64,000 bases of DNA from Armigeres subalbatus (lineage: Eukaryota; Arthropoda; Insecta; Diptera; Culicidae), in the NCBI RefSeq assembly GCF_024139115.2, contig NC_085140.1:230518371-230582370 (forward strand). Direction: 5' to 3'. Shown here piece after piece: positions 10,501-22,000 of the stretch (its first letter is position 1; each line of letters starts with the position of its first letter). The position numbers and the translations under genes are program-made. Below the pieces are notes generated by a model. It was not told the origin of the DNA and did not search any database. It worked only from the letters and a program-made list of their open reading frames with translations.

Positions 10501-13500
10501 GTAAGTTTGGCAAAACAGGGGCAAAGAATAGGTATTTGATCACATGAAAAAACTCACTGTCCGGACCCGGGGGACAGCTACCGGATACAGAAATTGATTT
10601 TGCACCATAGAAACATTATATAAGTATCTAACAAATCATGCACGTTATTTGAAATATGCCTAATATTGACCATCTCGACATAATCATAATGCATTAGATT
10701 GATTAGTAGATAGCAGTAGTGGCCCTCCTTAGCCGTGCGGTAAGATGCGCGGCAACAAAGCAAGACCATGCTGAGGGTGGCTGGGTTCGATTCCCGGTGC
10801 CGGTCTAGGCAATTTTCGGTTTGGAAATTGTCTCGACTTCCCTGGGCATAAAAGTATCATCGTGTTAGCCTCATGATATACAAATGCAGAAATGGTAACT
10901 TGGCTTAGAAACCTCGCAGTTAATAACTATGGAAGTGCTTATTGAACACTAAACTGCGAGGCGGCTCTGTCCCAGTGTGGGGGTGTAATGCCAATAAGAA
11001 GAAGAAGAAGAAGATTAGATTGATTTTAGTATTGTTGATTCAAACCTTCTAAAATAAGGCGAAACATGAAAATTTTTGACATTTTTGTGCAATTTCAAAT
11101 TTTGTACAAAGTTTACAATATGAGGATCTCATATTCCCTGGAGATAAAAGACTTTTCAATAGCTTTCTTTTGTACTACATAAGATGATGGAGGGATCTCT
11201 GTAAGTGCCATTTTAGAAGTGTCCGTTATTGGGAGGTGTCCGGCGCTGGGGGATCTCCCCCTATATACCAAAAATATCTACAATGTACATGTAGCCCTTA
11301 CGAAGAAAGCTACTGCGTATCAAATTAATGTCGATGATTCATATACTATTCCAGCAGTAAAAATATTGAAATTATTGAAATTCGTTTTAGTTGCAAGACA
11401 GCTGAAAAAAGCACTCTTTACTTACACTTAAGAGTGCGCTCCGGGTGGGGTAAGAGTACGCAATTTGCCAATCATGTATTTTAAGTATATTAACAAAAAT
11501 AAGAACATTAAATTGATGTTTATTCAAAGCTGGGTTTAAAGTATATTATGGAATGTTACATAACTATGAAAGGGGGAGGGGGTTCAAGAAGTGTGAACTT
11601 TAGTCTGAAAAAACATATTTTTGGATTCAGGGGGAGATCCCCCAGCGCCAGATACCTACCAATACCGGACACTTTTAAAAACGACACTTGCAGAGACCCC
11701 TCCATCATCTTATGTAGTACAAAAGAATACGATTGAAAAGTCCTTTACCTACATGGAATATCAGATCCCCATGTTGTAAACTTTGTACAAACTTTGAAAT
11801 CAAACAAAAATGTAAAAAAAATCACGTTTCGCCTTATTTTAGAAGGTTTGAATCAAACCCTCTTGAGGACTGCTGGAATCAGGCATTGCAATATAATCTG
11901 AGCACTGTGTGGGGCGAGACAGCCCTGTTGTATACCACTCTATATTATATGCTGTTTATGCCGTCTTGGTGTTGGTGACGAGCAAGCAGCCAAGCATCGT
12001 TCTCCCTCAGTCAGAGTCCAACAGTGATCCGAGTAAGGCGATACCTTCGCCGAGTGCAATAATGCGCAATGGGTGATTTCCTGGCGCAGCAGCAAGCTAC
12101 ACAAGCACATGATATCATCTTTGCTTGTGCAAAGATATTATCCCTAATCAAAGAGCACTCTGGAAAGATATTATCATTTGAGCATTTGATGATGATCCTG
12201 ATAGACAGCGCGGTTCGGGATTTGTTCACGTTGCGAGGGCGTTGCTACAACAAAAGCAGTGAAAAAACTTTTCTCCATGGCGAACATTGCACTTTGTTTA
12301 CTGAGCAGATAGATAACTAAGATCGATATCCCAGCATATAATTAGTATCTTTGCTCACAAGATCAAATGATGGGATAAATTGCAATGCCTGGCTGGAATA
12401 CAGTCAAAGCAGCCATTAACGACGCAGCGGAGAACAACGTCGGGTATATGGGTCGAAGTCGACGGATCGATTGGTTCGACTAAGAGTGCAGACAGATTCT
12501 GGAGGAGAAGGTCGCTGCGCGGGCGGTCGCGCTGCAGCAAGGTACCCGGCAGAACGTGGGACGTTATAGACGGAAGCGGAGACAGCAGACCCGCTTTTTT
12601 CAGGAGAAGAAACGCTGCCTGGAAGAAGCGGAGTTCGAGGAGATGGAACAGCTGTGCCGTTCTCAAAAAACACGCAAGTTCTATCAGAAGCTCAACGCAT
12701 CCCGCAAAGGATGGGAGCATTTTGACGGACGAACGTGTGGTGATCGAAAGGTGGAAGCAGCACTACGAGGAACATTTGAATGGCGCTGAGAGTACAGGCA
12801 GTGAAAGTCAAGGCAGCAGAGGAGATGACTACGTCAGTTCAACGGACGATGGAAGCCAACCAGCCCAAACCTTGAGGGATGTTAAGGATGCCATTCAACA
12901 GCTAAAGACCAATAAAGCAGCTGGTAAGGATGGTATCGGAGCTGAGCTCATCAAGATGGCCCCGGAAAAGCTGACCACTTGCCTGCACAAACTGATAGTC
13001 AGAATCTGGGAAACCGAACAGCTACCGGAGGAGTGGAAGGAAAGGGTTATATGCCCTATCTACAAGAAAGGCGACAAGCTGGAGTGTGAGAACTTTCGAG
13101 CGATCACCATCCTTAATGCCGCCTACAAAGTGATATCCCAGATCATCTTCCGTCGTCTGTCACCATTAGTGAACGAGTTCGTGAGAAGTTATCAAGCCGG
13201 CTTCGTTGATGGCCGCTCGCAATGGAGCAGATCTTTACTGTACGGCAAATCCTTCAAAAATGCCGTGAATACCAGGTCCCAACTCACCATCTGTTCGTTG
13301 ATTTCAAGGCGGCATACGACAGTATGGACCGCGTAGAGCTATGGAAAATTATGGACGAGAACAGCTTCCCTGGGAAGCTTACCAGACTGATCAAAGCAAC
13401 AATGGATGGTGTGCAAAACTGTGTGAAGATTTATGGCGAACACTCCAGTTCGTTCGAATCGCGCCGGGGACTAAGACAAGGTGATGGACTTTCGTGCCTG

Positions 13501-16500
13501 TTGTTCAACATTGCGCTAGAAGGTGTCATGCGGAGAGCCGGGTGTAACGGACGGGGTACGATTTTCAACAGATCCAGTCAATTTAGTTGCTTCGCGGATG
13601 ACATGGACATTGTCGGCCGAACATTTGCAAAGGTGGCACAACTGTACATTCGCTTGAAACGTGAAGCAACAAAAGTTGGACTGGTGGTGAATGCGTCAAA
13701 GACAAAGTACATGCTTGTGGGCGGAACCGATCGCGACAGGACCCGCCTGGGAAGCAGTGTTACGATAGACGGGGATACCTTCGAGGTGGTCGAGGAATTC
13801 GTCTACCTCGGATCCTTGCTAACGGCTGACAACAACGTTAGTCGTGAAATGTGAAGGCGCATCATCTGTGGAAGTCGGGCCTACTACGGGCTCCAGAAGA
13901 AACTGCGGTCGAAAAAGATTCGCCACCGCACTAAATGTGTCATGTACAAGACACTAACAAGACCGGTTGTCCTCTACGGACATGAAACATGGACAATGCT
14001 CTAGGAGGACTTGCAAGCACTCGGAGTATTCGAGAGACAGGTGCTTAGGACCATCTTTGGCGGTGTGCAAGAAGACGGTGTGTGGCGGCGAAGAATGAAC
14101 CATGAGCTCGCCCAACTCTACGGCGAACCCAGTATCCAGAAGGTAGCTAAAATCGGAAGGGTACGATGGGCAGGTTATGTTGCAAGAATGCCGGACAGCA
14201 ACCCTGCAAAGATGGTGTTCGCTTCCGATCCGGCAGGTACAAGACGGCGTGGAGCGCAGCGAGCGAGATGGGCAGACCAGGTGCCAAACGACTTGGCGAG
14301 CGTGGGGCGTATCCGTGGATGGAGAGATGCGGCCTGGAACCGTGTATTGTGGCGTTAAATTGTTGATTCAGTGTTATCTGTTTAGATGTAAACTAAATAA
14401 ATGAATGAATCAATCGAATGCATTCTGATTATGTCGAGATGGATTGATATTAGTAATATTTCAAATAGCGATCATGATTTGTTAGATATATAATGTATCT
14501 ATATGCAAAATCAATTTCTGTATCCGGTACTGTCCCCCGGGTCCGGACAGTGAGTTTTTTCATGCGTTCAAATAGCCATAAATAGCCTAAATTGACTGTT
14601 TTACGAATGTTATTGATATAGGAGCATGTTATTAATAATGGAACAGATACCCTAGTTTGTATGAATCATCGATGATCATATTTTGTGTATTTGGTATACA
14701 AGTAAACATTATCCGGGTAACTAGAGAGCAAAAGGCTTATGTGTCCGGCACAGCTTATGTCTCCCCCTACAATATTTAATTTAAATTTAAGAAATTTAAG
14801 TAACGAGGAAGATAAAAGTCTATCTGTTTTTGCGTGGCGTAAACAAAGGAACTTAAAGAAAAATGATTTTTGTACTTGGAAATCAAAATCCAATTTCGCT
14901 CAAATTCGCGGAGGACACTCAGAACATGGGACAGAATTAAGTGATCGGTGTGGACAAAAATTGAATTTTTAAACCACCCTAATATATAAACATTTTGTTT
15001 TTGATTAATTGGGCGGAATTTTCGGTTTTATAACACTTCTAGAACTGATGATTTTGATTTCCAAGTACAAAAATCCATTTTTAAAATGATGGAAAACCTC
15101 AAATTCCCCAATACCAAAATATGCAGAGCAATCCTTAGCCCTTCCTCTGTCTAACCCAGGGAGAAATGGATCCCCCTTTTTCCCCCATTCAAAAATACAG
15201 GCATTTGGAAACAACGGTTTTTTTTCAAGAAAAAGAGTGATATCTCTGTAATCCACCAATAAATTCACTCGGATATGTACCCAAAACGTGCATTTTTTAT
15301 GCTCTAAAACTTTGTATTAAAACTATAAAAATTAAAACTAAAAAGTTACAATCAAAATATTGATTTTTTAGGGTCACCCTAACATAATTATTTAAAATTA
15401 TCATAACAAATGATATAAACAACTTTCTAGAACTTAGTACAATGCTAAAATTAGAAATATAGAAATTAAAAATTTTATCTCAAAATATAGTGGGGCCACC
15501 CTATTGCAACAAACTTTAAAATAAAGCTTAAATAATAAGCTTTGACTTTGCTGAAGACACTTTGATCCTAAAATATTATCATTATGGTGAAAATATATTT
15601 TTCCTCCTAATTTCACGACGTGGCCCACTGTGCATTGGGTGCAACTCGTGGTTTATTCGCCTTCTCCACGTACCGTTCGCCATCATAGAGGCCCCATACA
15701 CGCTCCGACATGTTGTACAACTTTGACTCCGCCCCCAGGAAATTTGGTTCGGTCGGAGTAAAGTCGGACCGTCTGTGGGCATGTTGTACTGTCCAACAGT
15801 CGTACAACTTGCCCATAGACGGTTCGACTTCACCCTGTCCGAGCCAAATTTCCTGAGGGCGGAGTCAAAGTTGTACAACATGTCGGAGCATGTATGGGGC
15901 CCTATAGATGGTGCGCAGCAATTTTCTTTTGAAAACTTCTAGTGCACGTTGGCTCTCCACGAAGATCATCTCGGTCTTGTGACCTCTTGACCTCTCTGCG
16001 AACTCTTTCCGTTCGGAGAGCCTCGCGGAAACAAAAGTTTGTGCAATTTAAAGCCACGAAAGTCTCCGAAATTCTCTGCTGGTATTGTTTTCGGCGGTCA
16101 CCCCCCTAATTATTCTTAGGTTGCATAGAACGCTTCTTTCTTCAATTCTTTCACAACATTCAAACAAATCTGATTAGCTATAATCTAGTTTTGTTGATCA
16201 AGTTTCTGATTCGTTGTTGTTCATGAGACATTTTTGAATCTTCATTGGATGAAAGAGATTATAAACTACAGAGAAAGATTTCCGTATCGGTTCCCATTGT
16301 TATGCTGCCCGGAACATGTATGCTCTGTCGATCACAGCCATCAAAAGATGTTCTGGACAGCAACGATAGCGACAATCTTTCACTGTAGTTTATATCTTTT
16401 GATGAATGTTTTTCGAGTAATTAATGGCTCGTTACATAGTTGACAAGTTAAAATGCAATTTGATTTCAATCAAAGTTAATTGCCTATTTCCGGGGATTAA

Positions 16501-18287
16501 ACCACCCGAACGGGACAATAATTTACAATTTTATGAAAACTCATATGTGAATATGTACGTTAAGTGAAAGATATTGGATATAGGAAGTACTACTGTAGGG
16601 TCATGGGTTCGAGTCCCATCGAAGGGAAAGTGGTTACCTCCAATAAATTTTCCAAATCAATATCTTCCACATAACGTACATATTCACATATGAGTTTTCA
16701 CAACATTGTAAATTAATGCAATTTGAAATAAAACATCACTTAATTCAAATCCAGTAAAATATATAAAATTTCATCAGTTTTCCGATGGTTGCAAGACCCA
16801 CATTAAATGAATAGGATTCGAGATCCACATTGAAAGAACTGTAGAAACACAAATTAAAATATGTACACCGCCATTATTAGAAGATTGTACCAGTAATTGG
16901 AAGCTCACTTTAAGGTATTAATTCCTTTTTTTGTGACTATGAAAGTATTCTTTATCTAAAATTAGACAGATCGAAGGTGCTAAGTTCCTCCACTGTTTCT
17001 CTCTAATTATCGAATAACCCCGCTTGCAGATTACTTTTGATAGATATCGAACAATTTTAGGAAAGCTGATTTTATTGGAAAGAACAACGATTCTCATGGC
17101 CAATAACTTTCAATTTTCGATCGGCTACTTCAAAGTTTAATTTACATTATATCCTGGAAATTATACAAAATCAAAGCATTCACTCGACTGAACCAGCGGG
17201 AGGCAAACGCGAGGACTTACAATTCAGGGAGACTTGAAGTTCATTATAAGACCAACTGAATTCGAAATTTGTCACGGCTTAACATATAAACATTGGGTAT
17301 ATCATATTTTCAAATTTTGAAAAATGAGGGACAGTAGACTTACTTTTTTAAATTTTTGAAGTATTGTCTGGTCCACAGTTCTTTAGCCATCGCAGATGCA
17401 ACCGGATTAGGATCCATATCGGTTGCAAAGTTGTAATATGGAAGATTGGATGTCCAAAATGCTTCAAGGGTTACTTTCATGTTTAAGGATGAATCATCTT
17501 CAAATCGCATGATTCCTTGATACTCAATTTTCCATTTCTTCATTGGTACGATGGGTGTCAGCTTCAGGCCTTCTGCTTCGTAGCGTCCAAGTTCATGGTC
17601 TAATTGCCACATGCACGTATCTGGAAGTCTCGGTGACACAAGCAACCGTGTACTAAAATCTTGAACTTTCAAGTATAAAAATCCGTTGACTAGATTGTTC
17701 TTTCGTCTAGCAGTACCACAAACGAGCCACGTAGTTTCAGAGTTAGTTCCATTGAAATATACAGCATCAACAGCCTAAGTGCAAATAAAACTATTTAAGT
17801 TCAACTAGAACATAAAATGAGTATACATTCAATTTCCTACAAACCCTTCAGGTTATTTGAAAGTAAACCCAAAAATTACTTACGTGTTCATTGGTTGAGA
17901 GAGGTTGAGGTTGATCTAGACTCGAAAATATTGCTTCATTGTTCTTTGGTGCCAATAGTCTAGATAATATCATTTTAATCTAGAAGAAAAAAAACTTTTC
18001 TCTTATTTTTTTTTACATAATTTTTAAACCGCTGGAAGATCATTACTTTTATAGAAAACAAGCTTTATGCTGTAATACAATTTCACTGAATGTAATTGTT
18101 CACATACTTGTTTACCTACCTTTCTAACGCGTAACATAGACAACATAATAAAATACTTCAGTAGATAGAATTCACCTTGCATACGGTAGACATTAAGTAC
18201 AGGCTTTTTCTTATTCCCTATTAAAAAACGCATGGACAAACCTCCCATGACTATAAGAGAAAATACAAGAAGACACCCGCACGTCAT
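7529..18287 (-). CDS. Seven-exon host gene, 410-aa membrane-anchored protein of an insect family with HQTHYEQFG and RDHSFG motifs
   Basis: Exons, all with GT/AG borders and compatible phases: 18287-18120, 17979-17884, 17774-17344, 10003-9897, 8368-8257, 8182-8052, 7716-7529. They total 1233 bp, that is 410 codons plus stop. Residues about 2-22 are hydrophobic (signal anchor or signal peptide). Residues about 233-242 read YHQTHYEQFG and 263-268 RDHSFG. Then come NFHRYVMHFVHLENG (about 274-288), LEVGF after exon 5, and GWGAAEWQYR near 388-397. I recall this motif order from insect proteins often auto-named phosphoenolpyruvate synthase-like, but no PEP-synthase catalytic domain is present, so I assign no reaction. 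The start has an A-rich context (AGAACAAAAA before ATG). Intron 3 (17343-10004) is 7.3 kb and packed with mobile elements; the other introns are 74-1528 bp. No stop or frameshift was found in the spliced frame, so the gene looks functional. Confidence 0.85.
8591..8757. mobile_element. 167-bp MITE related to 6145-6693
   Basis: Ends GGGAACGTCCACAAATTACG and, inward from the right, GGGAAGATCCATTAATTACG, each followed by TAACGC. G-rich runs flank the core. No clear target duplication. Lies in intron 4 of the seven-exon gene. Confidence 0.7.
8816..9720 (-). pseudogene. RTE-clade LINE fragment (end of endonuclease to linker)
   Basis: Minus-strand reading gives decayed endonuclease pieces (RIAPIDHFL, then YRGAKVVSDL near 9485-9560), then WSERLKQPNVASVHAQHLKGALPE (9325-9600) and WFDVVCKQILKKN with FWRQNTAFNKR (8816-9140), the linker seen in the RTE copies at 12.4 and 52.4 kb. 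It has many frame breaks. The MITE at 9142-9324 interrupts it. It lies in intron 4 of the seven-exon gene, on the same strand. Confidence 0.75.
9142..9324. mobile_element. 183-bp palindromic MITE
   Basis: Ends AGGCTCCCCCAGAC and, inward from the right, AGGTTCCCCCAAAC, with CG-rich inner arms built of CGCGACGGCGAC / GTCGCGACTG type repeats. TTA is repeated at 9139-9141 and 9325-9327. It is unusually rich in CpG for this window. Confidence 0.7.
10031..11261. mobile_element. DNA transposon, non-autonomous, GGGGGNGATCCCCC-CCGGACAC family, copy 1
   Basis: Left end GGGGGTGATCCCCCAGTGCC, right end inward GGGGGAGATCCCCCAGCGCC, each followed by GGACAC. Internally it carries further CCGGACAC motifs (near 10250 and 10560, with GACCCGGGGGACAG). 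It is split by a Feilai-like SINE at 10705-11013. The same family lies in opposite orientation at 11630-14767. No transposase and no convincing target duplication. Confidence 0.7.
10705..11013 (+). mobile_element. Feilai-like tRNA-derived SINE
   Basis: The 5' part has RNA polymerase III promoter boxes: A-box-like TTAGCCGTGCGGTAAGATGC near 10730 and B box GGTTCGATTCCC near 10783. The body ends in GCCAATAAGAAGAAG. An exact 12-bp target duplication ATTAGATTGATT lies at 10693-10704 and 11014-11025. The copy is complete and recent enough to retain it. It is inserted in the DNA transposon at 10031-11261, inside intron 3 of the seven-exon gene. Confidence 0.88.
11262..11629. other. Spacer between two inverted transposon copies
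   Basis: AT-rich 368 bp without coding features, between the copies ending at 11261 and starting at 11630. A short 70-codon frame at 11219-11431 has no support. Confidence 0.4.
11880..12391. mobile_element. 512-bp hAT-type MITE
   Basis: Ends CAGGCATTGCAAT / ATTGCAATGCCTG are perfect 13-bp inverted repeats. An exact 8-bp duplication GCTGGAAT lies at 11872-11879 and 12392-12399. Removing it restores the LINE frame from EDCWN to TVKAAINDAAENN. No coding content. Confidence 0.9.
12400..14357 (+). pseudogene. RTE-clade reverse transcriptase, broken
   Basis: The linker (NVGYMGRSRRIDWF, frame-disturbed) is followed by ERWKQHYEEHLNGAEST and KTNKAAGKDGIGAELIKMAP, then PIYKKGDKLECENFRAITIL. A one-base loss near 13220 shifts the frame at the GRSTMEQ motif. 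The frame at 13222-13854 carries HLFVDFKAAYDSMDR, GLRQGDGLSCLLFNIALEG and the catalytic FADDMDIVG (the YADD box as FADD). In-frame stops follow near 13852 and 14003. The C-terminal part at 14011-14358 has WRRRMNHELAQLY and WAGYVARMPDSNPAK. It is one of the best preserved LINEs here but cannot make a whole protein. Confidence 0.88.
14768..15581. other. AT-rich intronic repeat sequence with an inverted repeat
   Basis: No gene on the plus strand. About 30 bp around TTTTTGTACTTGGAAATCAA (14867-14890) recur inverted at 15048-15082. Short CACCCTAA-type motifs repeat. Everything lies in intron 3 of the minus-strand gene. Confidence 0.4.
15582..15965 (-). pseudogene. LINE reverse transcriptase C-terminal scrap, split by a MITE
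   Basis: Minus-strand reading right of the MITE gives KTEMIFVESQRALEVFKRKL and LRTIYG; left of it GVYDGE and INHELHPMH-like residues follow. These match the post-RT part of RTE-like LINEs. The frame is disturbed. Confidence 0.5.
15690..15902. mobile_element. 213-bp long-arm palindromic MITE
   Basis: Two arms of about 100 bp begin GGCCCCATACACGCTCCGAC and (inward from the right) GGCCCCATACATGCTCCGAC and stay alike through ATGTTGTACAACTTTGACTC. A possible 5-bp duplication ATAGA flanks it. Confidence 0.7.
16245..16405. repeat. Imperfect hairpin repeat
   Basis: GATGAAAGAGATTATAAACT on the left pairs with AGTTTATATCTTTTGATGAA on the right, around a central loop of about 90 bp. Likely a degenerate MITE in intron 3. 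Confidence 0.45.
16519..16715. mobile_element. 197-bp palindromic MITE with tRNA-like core
   Basis: Arms TAATTTACAATTTTATGAAA and (inward from the right) TAATTTACAATGTTGTGAAA continue through ACTCATATGTGAATATGTAC. The centre has GGGTTCGAGTCCC, a B-box-like motif, but no tRNA fold. Confidence 0.65.
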
Positions 18288-19005
18288 TTTTTGTTCTAAT
18301 AGCTAGCTAATAAATAAGCAATGCAAGCTGGCAAACCATCGGCCAAAACGGAACTGATGTCTTTAAGCTTTCCATGCAGATAACATATCGTGCCAAAAAC
18401 CTCTATCAAGTGATAACAAGATAAAATAAATGCTAACTGTTGCACCTGTTGAGGAGTGATGATAAGATTGTTCAGTTTTAAGTGACTAGCTATTGAGATA
18501 AAACGAGAAATCATCCAAATCAACAAGAGGGTCTACAAGCAAGGTCCCGCACAAAGGGGTGGCTTCAAATCTTTAACCGTCATCCGTGAACGAGAAACGT
18601 ATAGCCTATTCAGATTACGCCATTTATTATAATAAATATCATGACAAAGAGTAACTTGATTCCAATTCTCATACATTAATTTTTCTTTCTCCACTTTAAC
18701 ACGATATTAATTAGGATTTTTTTTTCTTGTGCAAGGATTAACGAAAATCTGATATCAGACACCTGAGGAGACTTTTAGGTATTGTGGGATAACCAAAGCC
18801 CTTTCACTAGTCCGTATCCCTCGGCTCACAATTAAGCAATACATCAGGGTGGTTATATTTTCTTACAATTCTGTATAAGAACCTTCCATAACCTGTAGAA
18901 AAATTGGGCATATGCGAGAATGCTAGATTCTTATACAAATATTGTATGAGACCTTATATTTATTGTAATTTAATTCAATGGCAAATTTCGAGTGTGAGTG
19001 TTTAC
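18288..19005. other. Upstream flank of the seven-exon gene
   Basis: Holds the presumed minus-strand promoter and 5' leader (18288-18530). I see no convincing TATA box. The last 50 bp (18950-19005) read as the start of a Jockey-LINE segment (SVFTKES across the transposon junction) that resumes at 22960. Confidence 0.4.
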
Positions 19006-19009
19006 TAAA

Positions 19010-22000
19010 GAGCGATTCCAAGCAACAGCATCAAAATTTAAGAAAATTTTTAATTCATGATTTTCTATTGAGTTGAAACTTTGCACAGTTTTTCAATTTC
19101 ATCTAAATCGTCATTTTTCGATATCAAATCTTCATATTGAGTCACGACTAACTTTTCAAAAGGGTGTATGTGAAAATGGTTCAAAAATATTTAAAAAGCT
19201 GCACAGCAAAAACGGAATGTTCGATTGTTATGATTTTTTCAGCAAAGTTAGACAACTAAATGGTGATTCTTGAGAAAATGTGCACAGTAGAAAAAAAAAT
19301 TTTTTGCCTTTAAAAATATAATTTTTGTCACCAAAACTCAAATATCTCAAAACCCTATCTTTTTTCGAACGTAATTTTTTTAGGGAAAACGGTCCATTAT
19401 ATTAGCTATCTACCATAAAAATTTGGTGATGGTAAACTAATAAACAAAAAAGTTATGACATTTCAAACATTTCACAATTTTCACATATAGTAAACAATAA
19501 AAATTTCCGTGTATTTTTTTTTTCAAGAATCGCACTTTGATGCAGATTTTATTGTTAAGGGCCTTGCGTGAGTTAAACAAGTTGTTTGTATGATATTGCA
19601 TATTTATGTATTCATCGATATTATGTATATTATATGTATAAATATTATGTGTATAAATAAATAAAAATGAATTAATATTATCCTAAGTATTAAATTAAAT
19701 GTGGCAGTTACACAATGTTGTTATAGAAACTCTAAGAGTTTTGGGTTTGAATTTTGGTATGGGTTATGATATCATGAAAACAGTTTATTAATACTAATTT
19801 TTATTTATTTTTATTCAAATTTTTTAAAATATCGAACACTTTTGAATTATTATCAGCACAGTTTGAGTATAGTTTTGCTTTAATTTTATTTTTCGACAAT
19901 GGAATGAAACAGTGAAATTTTTGGGTTCCTTGGATCGTTTTCGCGTTATTAAATTGCTCGCTGAGCTCTGAAGCCTTTATTTCGTACTCTTCAGTAGTAG
20001 TAAAACAAAATGATAATTTGGTTAAATCTTTTTCTTTTCTACGATTTGCCCAATCAAAAAGTTCTTTCGCAATTTTAATTGGATGCTCACGTTCTTTGGC
20101 TAAACTTGCTCTTGTGGCCATGCGCTTTATTGTTCCTCCAATAGCATCACAAGGACCTTTGCCATGTGATGTAGCAAAAATGCCATTCTGCATCAATTCC
20201 GTACATTGATTTAAATTGACATAGGCTCGAAAAATTCTTACGATTTTTGTACTGCGACGCTGCTCCATCAGACATGAAATATATCTTTTTGACTTCTTTA
20301 TGCTTATCAACGCGTAAAAGTTAATCATTTTTCAATGAACAAGTTTACGGATACTGAATCGTGTCTTAAATCTTTGGAAATTATAATAAAACTTAAGTGT
20401 TCAATTTGCGTACTTCCATTAAAATAAATAACGAATGGATGAATTGTAGCTTGTTGTACGTTCCAGTGATGGGACTGCACTTCATCTTGCAATACAAAGC
20501 TGTAATTTTCAGAAAAATCACTAATGACTAAAATTCACCATTTTGTAATGTATTTTTCGTATTTTTAAAAAGCTGGATTGTTCTGTTTTAATGAAATCGT
20601 GAGGGATTAAACTTTCTAATTTCAAGCAAAAATATGACACAAACTCATCTACAGGTTTTACAATAGTTTCTATGTCACACCTATCCGTGGTCACCCATTG
20701 CTCAAATGATAACTGATCAATATATTTTTCTTCAAACTCAGCGAATAAAGTATTTTCCAATGATGAGGAATCTGGACAATCCGAACAAGATCGTAGATAG
20801 CAATTTGATGTTGTATTTTCACACAAAAGACTACCAGTTAACATTTTAATATCCTTTGTTAAATTGATTCTTTTCAAACTATGTAAAATAAGATTAATAT
20901 TCTCATGGGTTGTGCACACACACATTATGTGTTCCTGAATTGGAAAGAAGCTTACATTGCCTTGGCCGAAGGCTTGCAAATGAGGAAAAACCTATTTTAA
21001 TATTATCGTGAATTTCCTTGAAGCGTGTGTACGCTTCTTTCAAAGTCGTCATCATTAATCGTTTTTGGATTGCTTGACGCTTTCCATCTTTTTACTGATA
21101 CATAATCTTTTTGACCAGGCATAGCTCGACTTACTTCATCATCTTCAAAATATTGAACTACTATTTCTTTTGTCTCATCTGTTAATGCAGTACTAGACCT
21201 AGTATTTTTGGTTGAAAGACAGTTATTCTTCAATTGTTTTGCCTCTTTTACTGTATTTCTATTGGTTTTGAACTCATCAATGGCATCCTGAATAGACCAC
21301 GAACTTGGCAGCATCGACAAAATCAATAATTTTCTTTCCTTGTCGTGGCTGCATTCGAGAACCTTTCCTTCATATTTATAATTACCTCATCGTAGTCTGT
21401 ATTTTCCACATCATCAGGTCCCTATTTGAAGAGGTTTCTTCGTACAGCTTCGTTTATTTCACGGTATTTTTCTCCGGGTAATAAACGTAGTCCATCTTAC
21501 TCCATTTAATCAGGTCACTTTTATCCCAGCTATGCCCTCGTTAAAGCGTTCGATGTTGACCTTTTGGATACACTCATCTTCCGATTGATTTGTTGAAACA
21601 GATTTCGCTGATGGTACGGTGGCAAGGCTCTCAGCACTTAATACTTCTGGTAATTCCTCAGTTGTTGTCGATACATCTGGCAATTCCTCAGTTGCTGTCG
21701 TTTTCGAACTTCCTGCGCTCTGCTCAACCGATGATATACAGATTGCTCTTTTGTCAACGTTTAGACGGCAGGACGTGCAAATGCGTAAATTTGTATTCAA
21801 TGTGGACATTGGAGCATAACCAGTCGCTTTCAGTTTATCTATGGTGCTTTCGGTGAGATTTCGTAACTCTTTTGAACACTTTTTCCATCAAACGGCCTAC
21901 AACAGTTGAGAAAGCGGCTACTCATGTTGTTCGTAATATTTCAATAAACAAAATCACTTTTAAGTTTTTACTGACTAGTTTGGTGTCATTTGCTTGACTG

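Larger units (their letters stand above)
11857..14405 (+). mobile_element. RTE-clade LINE, 5'-truncated insertion with target duplication
   Basis: It starts inside the linker coding (LEDCWN) and ends in AAATAAATGAATG. TGAATCAA occurs at 11849-11856 and again at 14406-14413, as expected of target-primed insertion. It is interrupted by a hAT MITE at 11880-12391. The reverse transcriptase is described separately. Confidence 0.8.
11630..14767. mobile_element. DNA transposon, GGGGGNGATCCCCC-CCGGACAC family, copy 2, inverted and split by a LINE
   Basis: Left end GGGGGAGATCCCCCAGCGCC; right end inward GGGGGAGACATAAGCTGTGC then CGGACACATAAG. Its left part (to 11856) is the reverse complement of 11030-11261, and its right part (14414-14767) of parts of 10031-10704, so it belongs to the same family in opposite orientation. 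It hosts the RTE LINE at 11857-14405. Confidence 0.7.

Noticed and set aside
10720..10795. tRNA gene
   Set aside because: A and B boxes are present but no cloverleaf; this is the tRNA-derived head of a SINE. The same applies to 60520-60600, 25300-25400 and 16610.
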